A stretch of 29,888 nt of DNA from DAOUBF01 sp034432795 (GCA_034432795.1 DAOUBF010000087.1:1-29888), one strand, 5' to 3'; positions 1 to 10,263 are shown, numbered from the stretch's first letter. Numbers and translations are program-made. Notes: generated by a model from the sequence alone, not told the origin.

Positions 1-354
1 GGTGGGGGTCTCCGTGACAGTGGGGGTTCCTGTCAGGGTGGGGGAGGGTGTCTCGGTTGGCGTGAGTGTGGGCGGGTAGAACTGGGTGGGCGTGGGTCCC
101 AGTGTGCGCGTCGGCTCAGGCGTGAGGGTGATCGTGGGGGAGCGGAAGGGCGTGATGGTGGGCAAGGGGGTCGGCGTGGACGTCACCGTAGGCGTGGCGC
201 TGGGCAGCGGCGTCGTTGCCGGGGTCGCTTGGCGGGAGCGGAACCACAGCGCTCCAAAGCCCAGGCAGTAGCACGGTAGGGTGAGCAGGATGATGGTGAT
301 GAAGAAGCCGTAACGGAAGCGCCGTCGTTCCCAGTTTTCTCGGAATCGGCCCAT
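1..354 (-). CDS. Thr/Pro-rich membrane-anchored protein, N-terminal part (runs off the window)
   Basis: An open frame of 118 codons starts at an ATG (354-352) preceded by GGAGGG and continues past the left edge, so the C-terminus is missing. A basic, Arg-rich N-terminus is followed by one hydrophobic segment at about residues 16-38 (signal anchor). After that comes a low-complexity Thr/Pro/Ser-rich stretch with repeated TPTP-like units from about residue 42 onward. The layout is that of a protein tethered in the membrane with an extended outer linker; any functional domain lies outside the window. The GTGGGGG-type repeats visible on the plus strand here are simply the reverse of the Thr/Pro codons. 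Function is unknown. Confidence 0.7.
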   Translation of the reverse strand, partial: MGRFRENWERRRFRYGFFITIILLTLPCYCLGFGALWFRSRQATPATTPLPSATPTVTSTPTPLPTITPFRSPTITLTPEPTRTLGPTPTQFYPPTLTPTETPSPTLTGTPTVTETPT

Positions 355-488
355 GCCCCCTCCACGGGCGGGTGCGGCATCTCTGCCGCCGGGCGCGGAG
401 GCAGTTCCTTATGCTATGGTGCTACCCTCACTCCTGTCCTCTCTCTCATGCTGCGAGAGAGGGCAGGCTCCGCGCCGGTAGCGCCGGG

Positions 489-497
489 ATCATAACA
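489..497 (-). promoter_or_regulatory. Possible extended -10 promoter for the Thr/Pro-rich gene
   Basis: On the minus strand TGT-TATGAT reads at 497-489, an extended -10 form. It would give a leader of roughly 130 nt containing the 433-467 hairpin. No -35 box was recognised, so the call is weak. Confidence 0.25.
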
Positions 498-550
498 CTA
501 TTCCAGGGGGGTGTCAACCGAAGGTGCCGGGCCGTATCCCTGCGCTAGCC

Positions 551-575
551 TGTAGGGCGGCTTTCCATAGCCGCC
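551..575 (+). repeat. Small palindromic repeat, family A, copy 1
   Basis: GTAGG is followed by a 7-bp perfect stem, GGCGGCT (556-562) with AGCCGCC (569-575), and the loop TTCCAT. Copies at 607-626 and 7689-7708 have the same architecture in the opposite orientation. Their stem is GGCAGGT/ACCTGCC, so both arms changed together. Confidence 0.7.
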
Positions 576-606
576 GAAGCGCGGCCGCCGAAGCCCGAAG
601 AAGAGC

Positions 607-626
607 GGCAGGTATGGAAACCTGCC
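607..626 (-). repeat. Small palindromic repeat, family A, copy 2
   Basis: The stem is GGCAGGT (607-613) with ACCTGCC (620-626), and the loop ATGGAA is the exact reverse complement of the copy 1 loop. The flank AGAAGAGC (599-606) is shared with the copy at 7689. Confidence 0.75.
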
Positions 627-812
627 CTATGCCGGAGAGGGAAACCCGGCCTACGACTATTCCAGAGGGGTGTCAACCGTGTGAAGAGATGGATCAGATG
701 AAGGGGCATTAAGCCTGTGCTGCGGTGTTCACCGTTGTTTGCCCTTTGTGTTGCAATCCCCATAGATTTTAACATGGTAAAGTCAGGAGGCTATCCCTGA
801 GCAGGGGTGGCG

Positions 813-2816
813 TTAAAAGCCCAGGGCGGCAGCGATCAGTGCGGCGTAAAGTTGGGCGCCCTCAGGCCGTAGGTGGATGCCATCCTTCCAGAAGAGATTG
901 GGCTGGTCCACGCTGGCGGCGTGCCAGTCCACCAGCACCGCGTTCGGATACCGCGCTACCCCTTCGGCCAGGACGGTGTTGTTCGGCCCTTCCCAGCGGT
1001 GGGGCACCTTGACGTTCACGAACACCACCCGACGCGTGCCCGCGAGCACGCCCATGATCTCGTCAAACTGCCTGGCGCTGAACACACCGTTGTTGCCCAC
1101 GTGGATGATCACCGCGTCGCCGAGTTGGCCGGCGTCGTGGAGTTGCTTTAACAGGCGGATAGCGGCGGACACCTGGCGGCCAATAGCGGCATCTATCTGC
1201 ACGCCGGGGATGGCGCGCTCTAGTTCATCCGCTGCGCTGACCATCACCGAATCGCCAATGGCGATAATTGGGCCTGCCAGCGGTTCGCTGGTAGGGGCCA
1301 GACGAAAAGACTCGGAAGGGATCGCAATCGGGGAGGGACGGGGCGACGGTGTGGGCCGGGGCTGGCTCAGGCCGCTCAGTTCCTCTGCGGTGGTCAGCGC
1401 TTTGAGCACGTCAACGCTGGCCTGCGCCGTCATCGCCGGGGTGGGCGCTGTCGCTGCGTTGGCCTGGACCAACGGGAGCACTACAGAGGCCCGGCTGGCC
1501 GGGAGAGCCGCAGGCTCAGGTGTGGTCGCCGTGTTCACGGTGTGAATGGCCTCCACCGCCAGGTAAGCCGGGGGCGGGGGTGGCTGGGCGCCCACAACCG
1601 ACTCGCCCAGGATGCCGAAGGCCAGGAGCGTTCCCAGGGCACCGGCCCAGCGGGCGCACACCCGCCAGAATGGGACGCCCCGCGTGGTCCGCCATGTCTC
1701 CCACAGGCGTCCTAGCGCGCCATTGCGGATCGGCATCTCTACATAACGATAAGAGAGTTCCGCGCAGATGAGCGTCGCTACCAGCCGCAGGGCCAGGAGC
1801 GGCCAGCCCTCCAGGGCGACGTCAAGCTGCGGGCGGGTGACCATGAAGATGGGCCAGTGCCACAGATAGATGCCGTAGGAGCGCAGCCCGATCCAGCGCA
1901 AGAGCCGCCCTCCCAGCCAGCCTGCGCCCAGATGCGCAACGGGGTCTACGGCGGCGGCGATGGTGGCGGCGGTGGCGAGGGCAGTGATTGTGAAGCCGCC
2001 CTGGTAAAGGAAGGGCTGGAATTCGTCCAGATGGAGGAAGAGGCCCAAGAGGGCAGCCAGCCCACTCAGACCCAGCAGGTCCAACAGCACGGCCCGCGCC
2101 CGGCCTGGCTGCGGAGGGCGCCGCCAGGGCGCCCAGGCCAGGGCCAGTGCCCCGCCGATGAGCAACCCACTGGCGCGGGTGTCGGTCCCGTAGTAAATGC
2201 GCGAGGGATCGGCCTCCGGCTGATACAGCGCCGCCATGAGCAGCCCCGATGCCAGTGCGCCTGCCAGCGCAGCCACCAGTGTGCCCCTGCGCCGCAGGGT
2301 GCGCATTCCCACGGTGAACAGCAGCGGCCAGAGGACGTAGAACTGCTCTTCCACAGCCAGCGACCACAGGTGGCGCAACAGCGACGGCCTGCCCGCCATC
2401 TCAAAGTAGGATGTGTGGCTGAAGATCAAATACCAGTTGGTCACGTAGCCGATGGCGGCAACTGCGTCCCCGCGCAGCCTGGCGGTCTCCTCAGGCAGGA
2501 AGGCGACAGCGAAGGCCAGTGTCGCTGCGAGCATCAGGAACAGCGCCGGGAGAAGGCGGCGCGCCCGCCGCAGCCAGAATGCCTTGAGGTTAAGGCGCGC
2601 GTGTTCATCCCACTCAGCCAGCAGAAGCGAGGTGATCAGGTAGCCGCTGATGACGAAGAAGACCTCCACGCCCAGGAAGCCGCCCGGCATCCAGGGCATC
2701 TCGGCGTGATAGAGGAGCACGGCGAGGACGGCAATGGCGCGTAGCCCGTCCAGGCCGGGCAGGTAGGGCAGGCGCGTACCGCGCACCGCTGCGGCTTGAG
2801 GGGATGCGCTCGCCAT
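813..2816 (-). CDS. OafA/YrhL-type acyltransferase with C-terminal SGNH domain
   Basis: This 667-residue integral membrane protein probably transfers O-acyl groups to a surface polysaccharide or other envelope glycan. Residues about 15-410 form an acyltransferase-3 domain: GLDGLRAIAVLAVLLYHAE with the family Arg26-x10-His37 arrangement, followed by some ten hydrophobic segments. A Pro/Thr/Ser-rich linker (about 410-515) leads to an extracytoplasmic SGNH hydrolase-like domain. This has GDSV (Ser523), HVGNNG (Asn575 region) and DGIHLRPEG (Asp645, His648), so the catalytic set looks intact. The ATG at 2816 has GAGGT upstream. The combination is known from bacterial glycan O-acetyltransferases; the substrate cannot be read from the sequence, as no glycan genes adjoin it. 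Confidence 0.9.
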   Translation of the reverse strand: MASASPQAAAVRGTRLPYLPGLDGLRAIAVLAVLLYHAEMPWMPGGFLGVEVFFVISGYLITSLLLAEWDEHARLNLKAFWLRRARRLLPALFLMLAATLAFAVAFLPEETARLRGDAVAAIGYVTNWYLIFSHTSYFEMAGRPSLLRHLWSLAVEEQFYVLWPLLFTVGMRTLRRRGTLVAALAGALASGLLMAALYQPEADPSRIYYGTDTRASGLLIGGALALAWAPWRRPPQPGRARAVLLDLLGLSGLAALLGLFLHLDEFQPFLYQGGFTITALATAATIAAAVDPVAHLGAGWLGGRLLRWIGLRSYGIYLWHWPIFMVTRPQLDVALEGWPLLALRLVATLICAELSYRYVEMPIRNGALGRLWETWRTTRGVPFWRVCARWAGALGTLLAFGILGESVVGAQPPPPPAYLAVEAIHTVNTATTPEPAALPASRASVVLPLVQANAATAPTPAMTAQASVDVLKALTTAEELSGLSQPRPTPSPRPSPIAIPSESFRLAPTSEPLAGPIIAIGDSVMVSAADELERAIPGVQIDAAIGRQVSAAIRLLKQLHDAGQLGDAVIIHVGNNGVFSARQFDEIMGVLAGTRRVVFVNVKVPHRWEGPNNTVLAEGVARYPNAVLVDWHAASVDQPNLFWKDGIHLRPEGAQLYAALIAAALGF

Positions 2817-2886
2817 TTCGCAGTGACCTCAGCTTCAGATAATCCCTTGGGCCCCTTTTCCAGATGCAACCCCACTGTGTAAATCT

Positions 2887-2920
2887 GGCGCCCCCTTCCG
2901 TTCACAAAGAAGGGGGCGCC
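2887..2920 (-). terminator. Hairpin after gdhA
   Basis: A perfect 11-bp stem (GGCGCCCCCTT at 2887-2897 with its complement at 2910-2920) and a 12-nt loop lies 10 nt past the gdhA stop. The minus strand then reads AGATTTACA, a poor U tract, so it may be a weak terminator or a 3' stabilising hairpin. Confidence 0.55.
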
Positions 2921-2929
2921 TGACACGCC

Positions 2930-4207
<1,278 letters not shown>

Positions 4208-4229
4208 AGACGGATGCTCTCTAACCTCC

Positions 4230-4270
4230 TTGATCCCTATCGCTGAAAGCGACGTTCATGGAATAATCCG
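4230..4270 (+). repeat. Hairpin repeat, family C, copy 1
   Basis: It matches copies at 17461-17510 and 21813-21863 (shared GAATAATCCG-like end and a GAA-loop hairpin). The stem here is TCGCT/AGCGA around GAA, 5 bp, while the other copies have 6 bp. It overlaps the leader of gdhA, directly abutting its ribosome binding site. Confidence 0.65.
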
Positions 4271-4363
4271 TGTGATAGACCCCCGGATTGCGATTGGCCT
4301 TAGTGTACATGAGGGCTGCCATTTTCACAACTTTGGGAGGCTGCCCGTTGTACCGAAATCGGC

Positions 4364-4369
4364 TATAAT
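4364..4369 (+). promoter_or_regulatory. Candidate -10 box for larC
   Basis: CGGC-TATAAT is a perfect -10 hexamer. No convincing -35 box lies 16-18 bp upstream. A transcript from here would have a leader of about 100 nt that contains the hairpin at 4389-4413. Confidence 0.4.
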
Positions 4370-4388
4370 GGGTCGGAATCGCGCCCGT

Positions 4389-4413
4389 AGGGGCGGGTTC
4401 CGAATCCGCCCCT
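4389..4413 (+). repeat. GC-rich hairpin in the larC leader
   Basis: An 8-bp stem, AGGGGCGG (4389-4396) with CCGCCCCT (4406-4413), and a 9-nt loop, preceded by CCGT. The GTAGGG prefix and layout resemble family A, so it may be a diverged relative. It is too far upstream of the start to mask the ribosome binding site. Confidence 0.5.
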
Positions 4414-5486
4414 GTCAGGGACTGCTGGAACTCCCCTGATTCCTGGGGTCAATTGAGGAGGCTGGACAGTTTAGATGCGGATCGCTTACTTTGATTGCAT
4501 TGGCGGCGCCAGCGGCGATATGATCCTGGGGGCGTTGCTGGATGCTGGCCTGCCCCTGCAGGTGTTGCAGGACGCCATCGCTGCGCTGGACCTCCCCGGC
4601 TGCACAGTGGAGGCGCACAAGGTCGTGCGGGGCGGGCTGGCCGCAACTCAGGCCGAGGTTCTGGTGAGCGACCCGGCCAGCGAACGCGCCTGGCCAGAGG
4701 TGGAGCGGCTGGTGTTGTCCAGCCGCCTGGCCCCCCCTGTCAAGGAGACCGCCCATCACATTCTGCAGCGCATCGCCGCAGTGGAGGCCCGGCTGCACCA
4801 GATTGCCCTGGACCGGGTGCACCTTCACGAACTCGGCAGCCTGGATACTATCGTGGATGTGGTGGGCGCCGTCGCCGGACTTCAGGCATTGGGGGTAGAG
4901 GCCGTCATTGTTTCACCTTTGCCCTTAGGCCGGGGGCAAACGCGCTCGGCGCATGGCCCCTTGCCGCTGCCCGCGCCCGCCACGCTGGAGTTGATCAAAG
5001 GCGCACCTGTCCAGGGCGTGGATGGAGAGGGGGAGTGGGTGACGCCCACCGGTGCGGCGATCTTAAGCACGTTGGCGCGGGAATATGGGCCGCTACCGGC
5101 GATGCGGGTGCAGGCCATCGGCTACGGCGCGGGCCAACGTGACCTTCCTACGATTCCTAATGTGCTGCGGCTGGTGATCGGTGAGGCTGAGGTGGATGCA
5201 GGGGATACGCTGGAAACGCTGACCGTGCTGGAGACAAATATAGATGATATGAACCCGCAGGGGTATGACCATATCATGGCCCGCCTGTTCGCCGCCGGTG
5301 CCCTGGACGTCTATCTCACGCCCATCCACATGAAGAAGAACCGGCCCGGCATCCTCCTCACCGTCCTCTGCCGCCCTGCTGATGCTGCGGCGCTGACAGA
5401 CCTGCTGTTTGCCGAGACGACCACATTGGGCGTGCGCCAGCAGACCCTGCTGCGCCGCTGCCTGCCCCGTGAGATCGTCACGGTGG

Positions 5487-6542
<1,056 letters not shown>

Positions 6543-6547
6543 CTTGC

Positions 6548-7555
6548 TTAACTGGTGCTGCGGGCGATGAGTACGCACCATTCCAAAGTTGTCTCGGAGA
6601 CTGGGATAGCATCAATACTGGCGCCCTCTAATATCACGCCGGGCGGCGTGGGCCGTGCGATGCCTGTGCAGGAATTGGCGATTTCCACCTGCCAGCGCGC
6701 AGCCCTGAACTGCGCCAGCGCCGAGTCGCGGAAGAGGAACGTGGCTAACCCGGCCTGGCGGATAGCTGCTGCGTTCACCTCGTCCTCTGTCGGGAAGAAG
6801 AACGAAATCGCTAAAAACTCCCCGGCTACGATTCGCTGGAGCTCGGAGATCAGGCGATCCGGTTGTTCAATGTTGGGCAGGCCCAGGTTGGTCGTCAGTA
6901 TCTTAACGGCACCGTCCTTAAACGGTGTACGCCGGGCGTCAAATGCGAGCAGGCTGATCTGTTCATAAAGGCCGAAGAACTCCAGCCAGCGGCGGTCACG
7001 GCGGAGCACACGGGGGCTGAAATCAGTGGCGACAATCGGCTGGTTGAGGCGTCGAGCCAGCGTCTCTATCAATTCACCCCGTCCAGAGGCGAGGTCAACA
7101 ATGGGGTCTTCCGTTGCTGCAAGGCGCTCAACGACATAGTGGACCTGGCTGGTATAGCAGGCCAGGTACTCTGGCGTGTAGAGCCGGGTGCGCGCTCTCT
7201 CAGCGGCGGTGTGCGCCTGGGCGTAGTCCCCCCGCTCTTCCAGGACGAGTGCCCGGAAGAACTGGTCGGCGGGTGATAGCGTATCCAGCGGCGCGTCCAT
7301 CAGTTGGCGTTCAACATTGGGATGCGCCCGCAGGAACTGCATCAGCCCGCTCCCTACCTGCTCCCACAGGTCGTTGCGTGGCAGATCGGGCGTGAGGAAC
7401 AGGCCGATGCCCTCCCAAATGGGGTAAGTTGCGCCGCAAGTGACGCAATTGGCGTGGCCTTCTTCTATATGAGCGCCGCGCTGTTCAAGGACAGCCCAGG
7501 TTAACCCGCCATGACAGACTGGGCACTCCAGCATTTCAATGAGAAAGTCGTGCAT
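6548..7555 (-). CDS. Class I methyltransferase with N-terminal Trm112-like zinc ribbon
   Basis: 335 residues. The N-terminus has a zinc-ribbon with Cys11-Pro-Val-Cys14 and Cys37-Val-Thr-Cys40, followed by GATYPIWEGI, resembling the Trm112/YcaR small zinc domain. A SAM-binding domain follows with motif I PIVDLASGRGELIETLARRL and ATDFSPRVLRR as the second strand. The middle region, about residues 60-140, is helical and unassigned. Bacterial proteins of this layout include SAM-dependent methyltransferases of unknown substrate; I cannot name one here. It has no ribosome binding site, but a good promoter lies directly before the ATG, suggesting a leaderless mRNA. prmA follows after five bases. Confidence 0.75.
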   Translation of the reverse strand: MHDFLIEMLECPVCHGGLTWAVLEQRGAHIEEGHANCVTCGATYPIWEGIGLFLTPDLPRNDLWEQVGSGLMQFLRAHPNVERQLMDAPLDTLSPADQFFRALVLEERGDYAQAHTAAERARTRLYTPEYLACYTSQVHYVVERLAATEDPIVDLASGRGELIETLARRLNQPIVATDFSPRVLRRDRRWLEFFGLYEQISLLAFDARRTPFKDGAVKILTTNLGLPNIEQPDRLISELQRIVAGEFLAISFFFPTEDEVNAAAIRQAGLATFLFRDSALAQFRAARWQVEIANSCTGIARPTPPGVILEGASIDAIPVSETTLEWCVLIARSTS

Positions 7556-7563
7556 CGCGGGTG

Positions 7564-7592
7564 ATTATAGCGCCAATCTACCGTTTCACCAA
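7564..7592 (-). promoter_or_regulatory. Promoter giving a probable leaderless mRNA
   Basis: On the minus strand TTGGTG (7592-7587), a 17-bp spacer and a perfect TATAAT (7569-7564) precede the ATG at 7555 by only 8 nt. Transcription would therefore start at or next to the start codon. Confidence 0.6.
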
Positions 7593-7688
7593 CCGTGTGC
7601 CCAAGCCCGGTATGGGGTTCAGCCCCCCATAGATCAGGCCATTTTGCTTATTGCGGATTATGCTTAATTCTGCTAAAGTAAGAAGAGC

Positions 7689-7708
7689 GGCAGGTATAGA
7701 AACCTGCC
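7689..7708 (-). repeat. Small palindromic repeat, family A, copy 3
   Basis: The stem GGCAGGT/ACCTGCC has the loop ATAGAA. It is nearly identical to copy 2 at 607-626, including the flank AGAAGAGC and the trailing CTA. Confidence 0.75.
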
Positions 7709-7742
7709 CTACACCTGAGCTATACCAGATCGGTTGCTGTTC

Positions 7743-7796
7743 GCCGTATAGAATTGCAGTAGGTGGGATGCCGTATAGAATCGCAGTAGGTGGGAT
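7743..7796 (+). repeat. Two tandem 27-bp units abutting a start codon
   Basis: Units 7743-7769 and 7770-7796 differ at one base. Each contains TATAGAAT and AGGTGGGA, so a -10-like box and a ribosome-binding-like sequence are both duplicated. The second unit ends exactly one base before the ATG at 7797. Confidence 0.85.
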
Positions 7797-8555
7797 ATGG
7801 AAACCGTTGCTGTCCGTCCCAGGAACAGGGAAGCTGCCATCCGCGCTAATCGGGTGGTGTTGAGCCTGAGCCGCCACTGGCTATGGGCCTTTCTGTTCGT
7901 CTGGGGGTTATATGTCTGGCTGCCCTGGCTGGCGCCGATCTTCAAAGAGGCCGGGCTGGAGACGCCGGCCCGCGTGATCTACGCGATCTACAGCACGCAA
8001 TGCCATCAATTGCCACAGCGCTCGTTCTTCCTCTTCGGACCGCAGCCTATGTGGAGCCTGGAGCAGATTCGTGCGGTCTGGCCGGCGGGCAATGACCCCC
8101 TGCGGCTGCGTGAGTTCGTGGGCAACGCCGAGATGGGCTACAAGGTCGCCTGGAGTGACCGGATGGTGTCGTTGTACACGTCCATCTGGTTTGGCGCGGT
8201 GGTGTTCGGGCTGCTGCGCGGGCGCGTCCGGCCGCTGCGCTGGCCCTGGCTCGTGCTCCTGGTGCTGCCGCTGGCCCTGGATGGTACCAGCCACTTCATC
8301 AGCGACTTGGCAGGTATCGGCCAGGGGTTCCGCGACAGCAACGCCTGGCTGGCCGCGCTGACGAACAATGCCCTCCCGGCCTGGTTTTACGCCGGCGACG
8401 CGCTTGGCTCGTTTAACTCGTGGATGCGGCTGATCACCGGTATACTCACAGGGTTGGGGGTCGTCTGGTTCGCTTTCCCCTACGCGGACCAGTATTTTCA
8501 GGAAGTCGCCACAACGATTGAGGCCAAGTTCCAGCGGGCCGGGATCGCCGTCTGA
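7797..8555 (+). CDS. DUF2085 family membrane protein
   Basis: 252 residues with about five hydrophobic segments (about 27-48, 122-138, 145-162, 184-199 and 208-230). The DUF2085 signature is present: TQCHQLPQRSFFLFG with Cys69, His70 and Arg75-Ser76, then GNAEMGYKVAWSDRMVSLYT. The Cys-x-Arg part of the second family motif is not obvious. The family has no established function. The ATG directly follows a tandem repeat carrying AGGTGGGA as ribosome binding site. The stop codon is immediately followed by a GACGG-rich repeat, and the gene converges on the next one. Confidence 0.8.
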   Translation: METVAVRPRNREAAIRANRVVLSLSRHWLWAFLFVWGLYVWLPWLAPIFKEAGLETPARVIYAIYSTQCHQLPQRSFFLFGPQPMWSLEQIRAVWPAGNDPLRLREFVGNAEMGYKVAWSDRMVSLYTSIWFGAVVFGLLRGRVRPLRWPWLVLLVLPLALDGTSHFISDLAGIGQGFRDSNAWLAALTNNALPAWFYAGDALGSFNSWMRLITGILTGLGVVWFAFPYADQYFQEVATTIEAKFQRAGIAV

Positions 8556-8597
8556 CGATGGACGGCAGACGACGGTCTGAGGTGTGCAGACGCGCGC

Positions 8598-9875
8598 TCA
8601 ATTGCCGCTGGCGGCTGGGGCGGTCAGGCGCTGGAGTTCGGCCAGCGTAGTGACGCCTGAGACCGTCTCCAGAAACTCGCGTAGAGAGGCGCTCTGTTGG
8701 CGCAGGCGCACCACCGCCGGGCCGATGGGGTCTTCGCCGCGTTCGCCTGGCCGGTCGGCGTAAGCGCCGTAGAAGGCGAAGTAGGCCTGGTTGAGCTTGC
8801 GGATGCGGTAGCCATTCCGAACGAATAGCTCGCGGCGCTGCTCCATATAGGCTTCCGCTTCGGCGATCTTCCCCTCTGCCAGGAGTTGGTCCACTGTGAC
8901 GCGCGTGATATGCATCTCGGCGCGGAAGTCAAAGGCGGGAGGGGAGGCCCTTTCCGGGGTGCTTTCCCCTGAGGAGGATGACGAGGCAGGCGAGGGGGCG
9001 AATTCCGGGTAAAACCGGGCCAGGACCGCCTCTCCCAATTCGTTGCCAGCGATGTTGGCTACCGTCTCATTGATCGTGCGTGTTTCCGGGCTGCTCTCGT
9101 AGTTCCAGCCCAGGGGGCGAAACAGCAGCCAGTGATGCGTCCACTCGTGGGCGGCGTCCTTGAGGGTCCATTCCAGGGAGGCGTTTTCCAGAAGCATGGC
9201 CGGATACATAGCCAGGCCGCCCAGGGGAACGACCAGCGATGAGACATTGAGTTCGCGGTCAATCTGGTTCTCCAGCGCCACCTGCCGTTCAATAGGCAGG
9301 TCGGAGTTCAGGCTGGCCTGCGCTTTGAGGGTGATCGTCTCGCGGGGAGAGATGACCAGTTGCATGGGCAGAGGGGTGAAGCGCAAGGCGACCGGCGGGA
9401 AGACCTGGCCTCTCCAACCCAGGCCCTCGTCGGCGAGGACTGCCGCGAGTTGCTCTTGCAGGATGCTCTCCACCAGGGGTTGGCGGCGTTGCTTGTCCGC
9501 TTGAAGCGCGGCCAGTTCCCGGCGCAGGGCAGCGGATGTGGCCTCTGGCTGATGCTCCTGGGGGTCCGTGTAGATCGCTTCAATTTGCGCGTTGAGATCG
9601 TTGATGCGCCCGACCAGGTCAAGGTAATCCAGGACGAATTGCTTGCGCTGGGCTTCGGTCAGATAAGCCTGCGCGCCCAGGGCCGATTCCCAGCTTTTGC
9701 TGGCGATGGACTGGAGCGCCCAGGTGATGAAGTCAAAGCGCTGGCCGCGCAGGATCGCCTCCAGCCGGGCGTCAAAGCCCTGCAGGGGGGCCATATCCTG
9801 GTGCAAGATCAGCGCGGTGAAGGCCAGTAGCAGGCCGCGCCGCGCCATCCACCTAAAACGTTGCCACCGTGTCAT
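8598..9875 (-). CDS. Putative exported zinc metallopeptidase (HExxH protein)
   Basis: 425 residues. A basic N-terminus with hydrophobic residues about 13-24 suggests a signal anchor. A charged helical region (about 75-150) precedes the core. AAHEWTHHWLLFRPLGW carries His243-Glu244-Trp-Thr-His247, followed 23 residues later by NETVANIAGNELGE. Its Glu270 is well placed as a third ligand, the gluzincin pattern. A Ser-rich low-complexity stretch (about 294-312) separates a C-terminal domain with FVRNGYRIRKLNQAYFAFYG and GEDPIGPAVVRLR. No named family was recognised, and substrate and activity are unknown. Convergent with the DUF2085 gene, with a 42-base gap. Confidence 0.65.
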   Translation of the reverse strand: MTRWQRFRWMARRGLLLAFTALILHQDMAPLQGFDARLEAILRGQRFDFITWALQSIASKSWESALGAQAYLTEAQRKQFVLDYLDLVGRINDLNAQIEAIYTDPQEHQPEATSAALRRELAALQADKQRRQPLVESILQEQLAAVLADEGLGWRGQVFPPVALRFTPLPMQLVISPRETITLKAQASLNSDLPIERQVALENQIDRELNVSSLVVPLGGLAMYPAMLLENASLEWTLKDAAHEWTHHWLLFRPLGWNYESSPETRTINETVANIAGNELGEAVLARFYPEFAPSPASSSSSGESTPERASPPAFDFRAEMHITRVTVDQLLAEGKIAEAEAYMEQRRELFVRNGYRIRKLNQAYFAFYGAYADRPGERGEDPIGPAVVRLRQQSASLREFLETVSGVTTLAELQRLTAPAASGN

Positions 9876-9970
9876 GGAGTGCAGTCAGCCGTCAGCCCTC
9901 AGGCAAATCTCAATCCAATGATAGCCGCTCGCCTTGGGCCTGTCAAAGCCAACTGGTTAGGGGCAGGCGG

Positions 9971-10003
9971 AGACCTCGCAGGTCTTCAAGACCTGCGAGG
10001 TCT
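9971..10003. repeat. 33-bp palindrome, family B, copy 1
   Basis: Perfect 16-bp arms (AGACCTCGCAGGTCTT and its complement) surround a single C. A second copy at 25898-25930 differs at three positions, two of which are a paired C-G to G-C exchange in the stem. It lies between divergent starts, so it is not a terminator here. Confidence 0.9.
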
Positions 10004-10058
10004 GTCCCAGAATGCAACGGCGAGGCGCCGCCTTGCCCAGTGGGCGGCCCGGTTCTCA

Positions 10059-10190
10059 CCCCCTCCCTTGCCCTCCCCTATCCAGGGGGAGGGAACAGGC
10101 GTTATCCCCCTCCCCCCTCTGTGGGGGAGGGCTGGGGTGGGGGGCAAAGTCACCCCCACCCTCATTCTCCCCCATCCAGAGGAGGAAAGT
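10059..10190. repeat. C/G-run repeat with hairpins and a G-quadruplex motif
   Basis: CCCTCCCC (10072-10079) pairs with GGGGAGGG about 7 nt on. CCCTCCCCC pairs with GGGGGAGGG near 10115-10131. Positions 10123-10144 have four G runs of 5, 3, 4 and 6 separated by A, CT and T, a strong quadruplex motif. Such C/G-run text is a common type of dispersed bacterial repeat. Confidence 0.65.
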
Positions 10191-10247
10191 TGCCTGCCCC
10201 GAATTTGAGATGCACCCGAAGGGGGCGTGTGAATAGGATGTAAATCG

Positions 10248-10256
10248 TGCTACAAT
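10248..10256 (+). promoter_or_regulatory. Extended -10 promoter, probable leaderless mRNA
   Basis: TGC-TACAAT ends 7 nt before the ATG at 10264, so the transcript would begin at or near the start codon. No ribosome binding site is seen. The -35 region (TGTGAA, 17 bp upstream) is weak. Confidence 0.55.
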
Positions 10257-10263
10257 TCCCCCT

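Larger units (their letters stand above)
497..679. repeat. 24-bp direct repeat pair bracketing two palindromes
   Basis: The 24-mers at 497-520 and 656-679 match at 23 of 24 positions (shared core GGGGTGTCAACCG). The 135 bases between them contain two oppositely oriented copies of the small hairpin repeat. The arrangement could be a duplicated target or a small non-autonomous element. Confidence 0.6.
355..812. other. Gene-free interval with hairpins and direct repeats
   Basis: No credible coding frame is seen in these 458 bases. The interval holds a 13-bp hairpin (arms 433-445 and 455-467, one G-T wobble), which would lie in the 5' leader of the gene ending at 354. It also holds two inverted-orientation copies of a small palindromic repeat (551-575 and 607-626), and a 24-bp direct repeat that brackets them (497-520 and 656-679). 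Confidence 0.6.
9876..10263. other. Divergent intergenic region rich in palindromes
   Basis: This 388-base gap between divergent genes has no credible frame. It contains a near-perfect 33-bp palindrome (9971-10003), a C-run/G-run repeat with a G-quadruplex motif (10059-10190), and the promoter of the HD-domain gene (10248-10256). Confidence 0.6.

Noticed and set aside
1..200. GTGGGGG-rich plus-strand text as a tandem repeat or coding frame
   Set aside because: It is the complement of Thr/Pro codons in the minus-strand gene ending at 354.
545..775. A 76-codon minus-strand frame in the first intergenic region
   Set aside because: It is built from the repeats and hairpins there and resembles no protein.
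1857..2744. A 295-codon plus-strand frame opposite the acyltransferase
   Set aside because: Low-complexity Gln/Gly/Glu-rich shadow; the minus-strand frame has full acyltransferase motifs.
4208..4474. A riboswitch in the gdhA/larC divergent region
   Set aside because: Only a family C repeat, a -10 box and a simple hairpin are seen; no known aptamer core was recognised.
8556..8597. A terminator between the convergent DUF2085 and peptidase genes
   Set aside because: Only a 5-bp hairpin (CAGAC/GTCTG) without a T tract is present.
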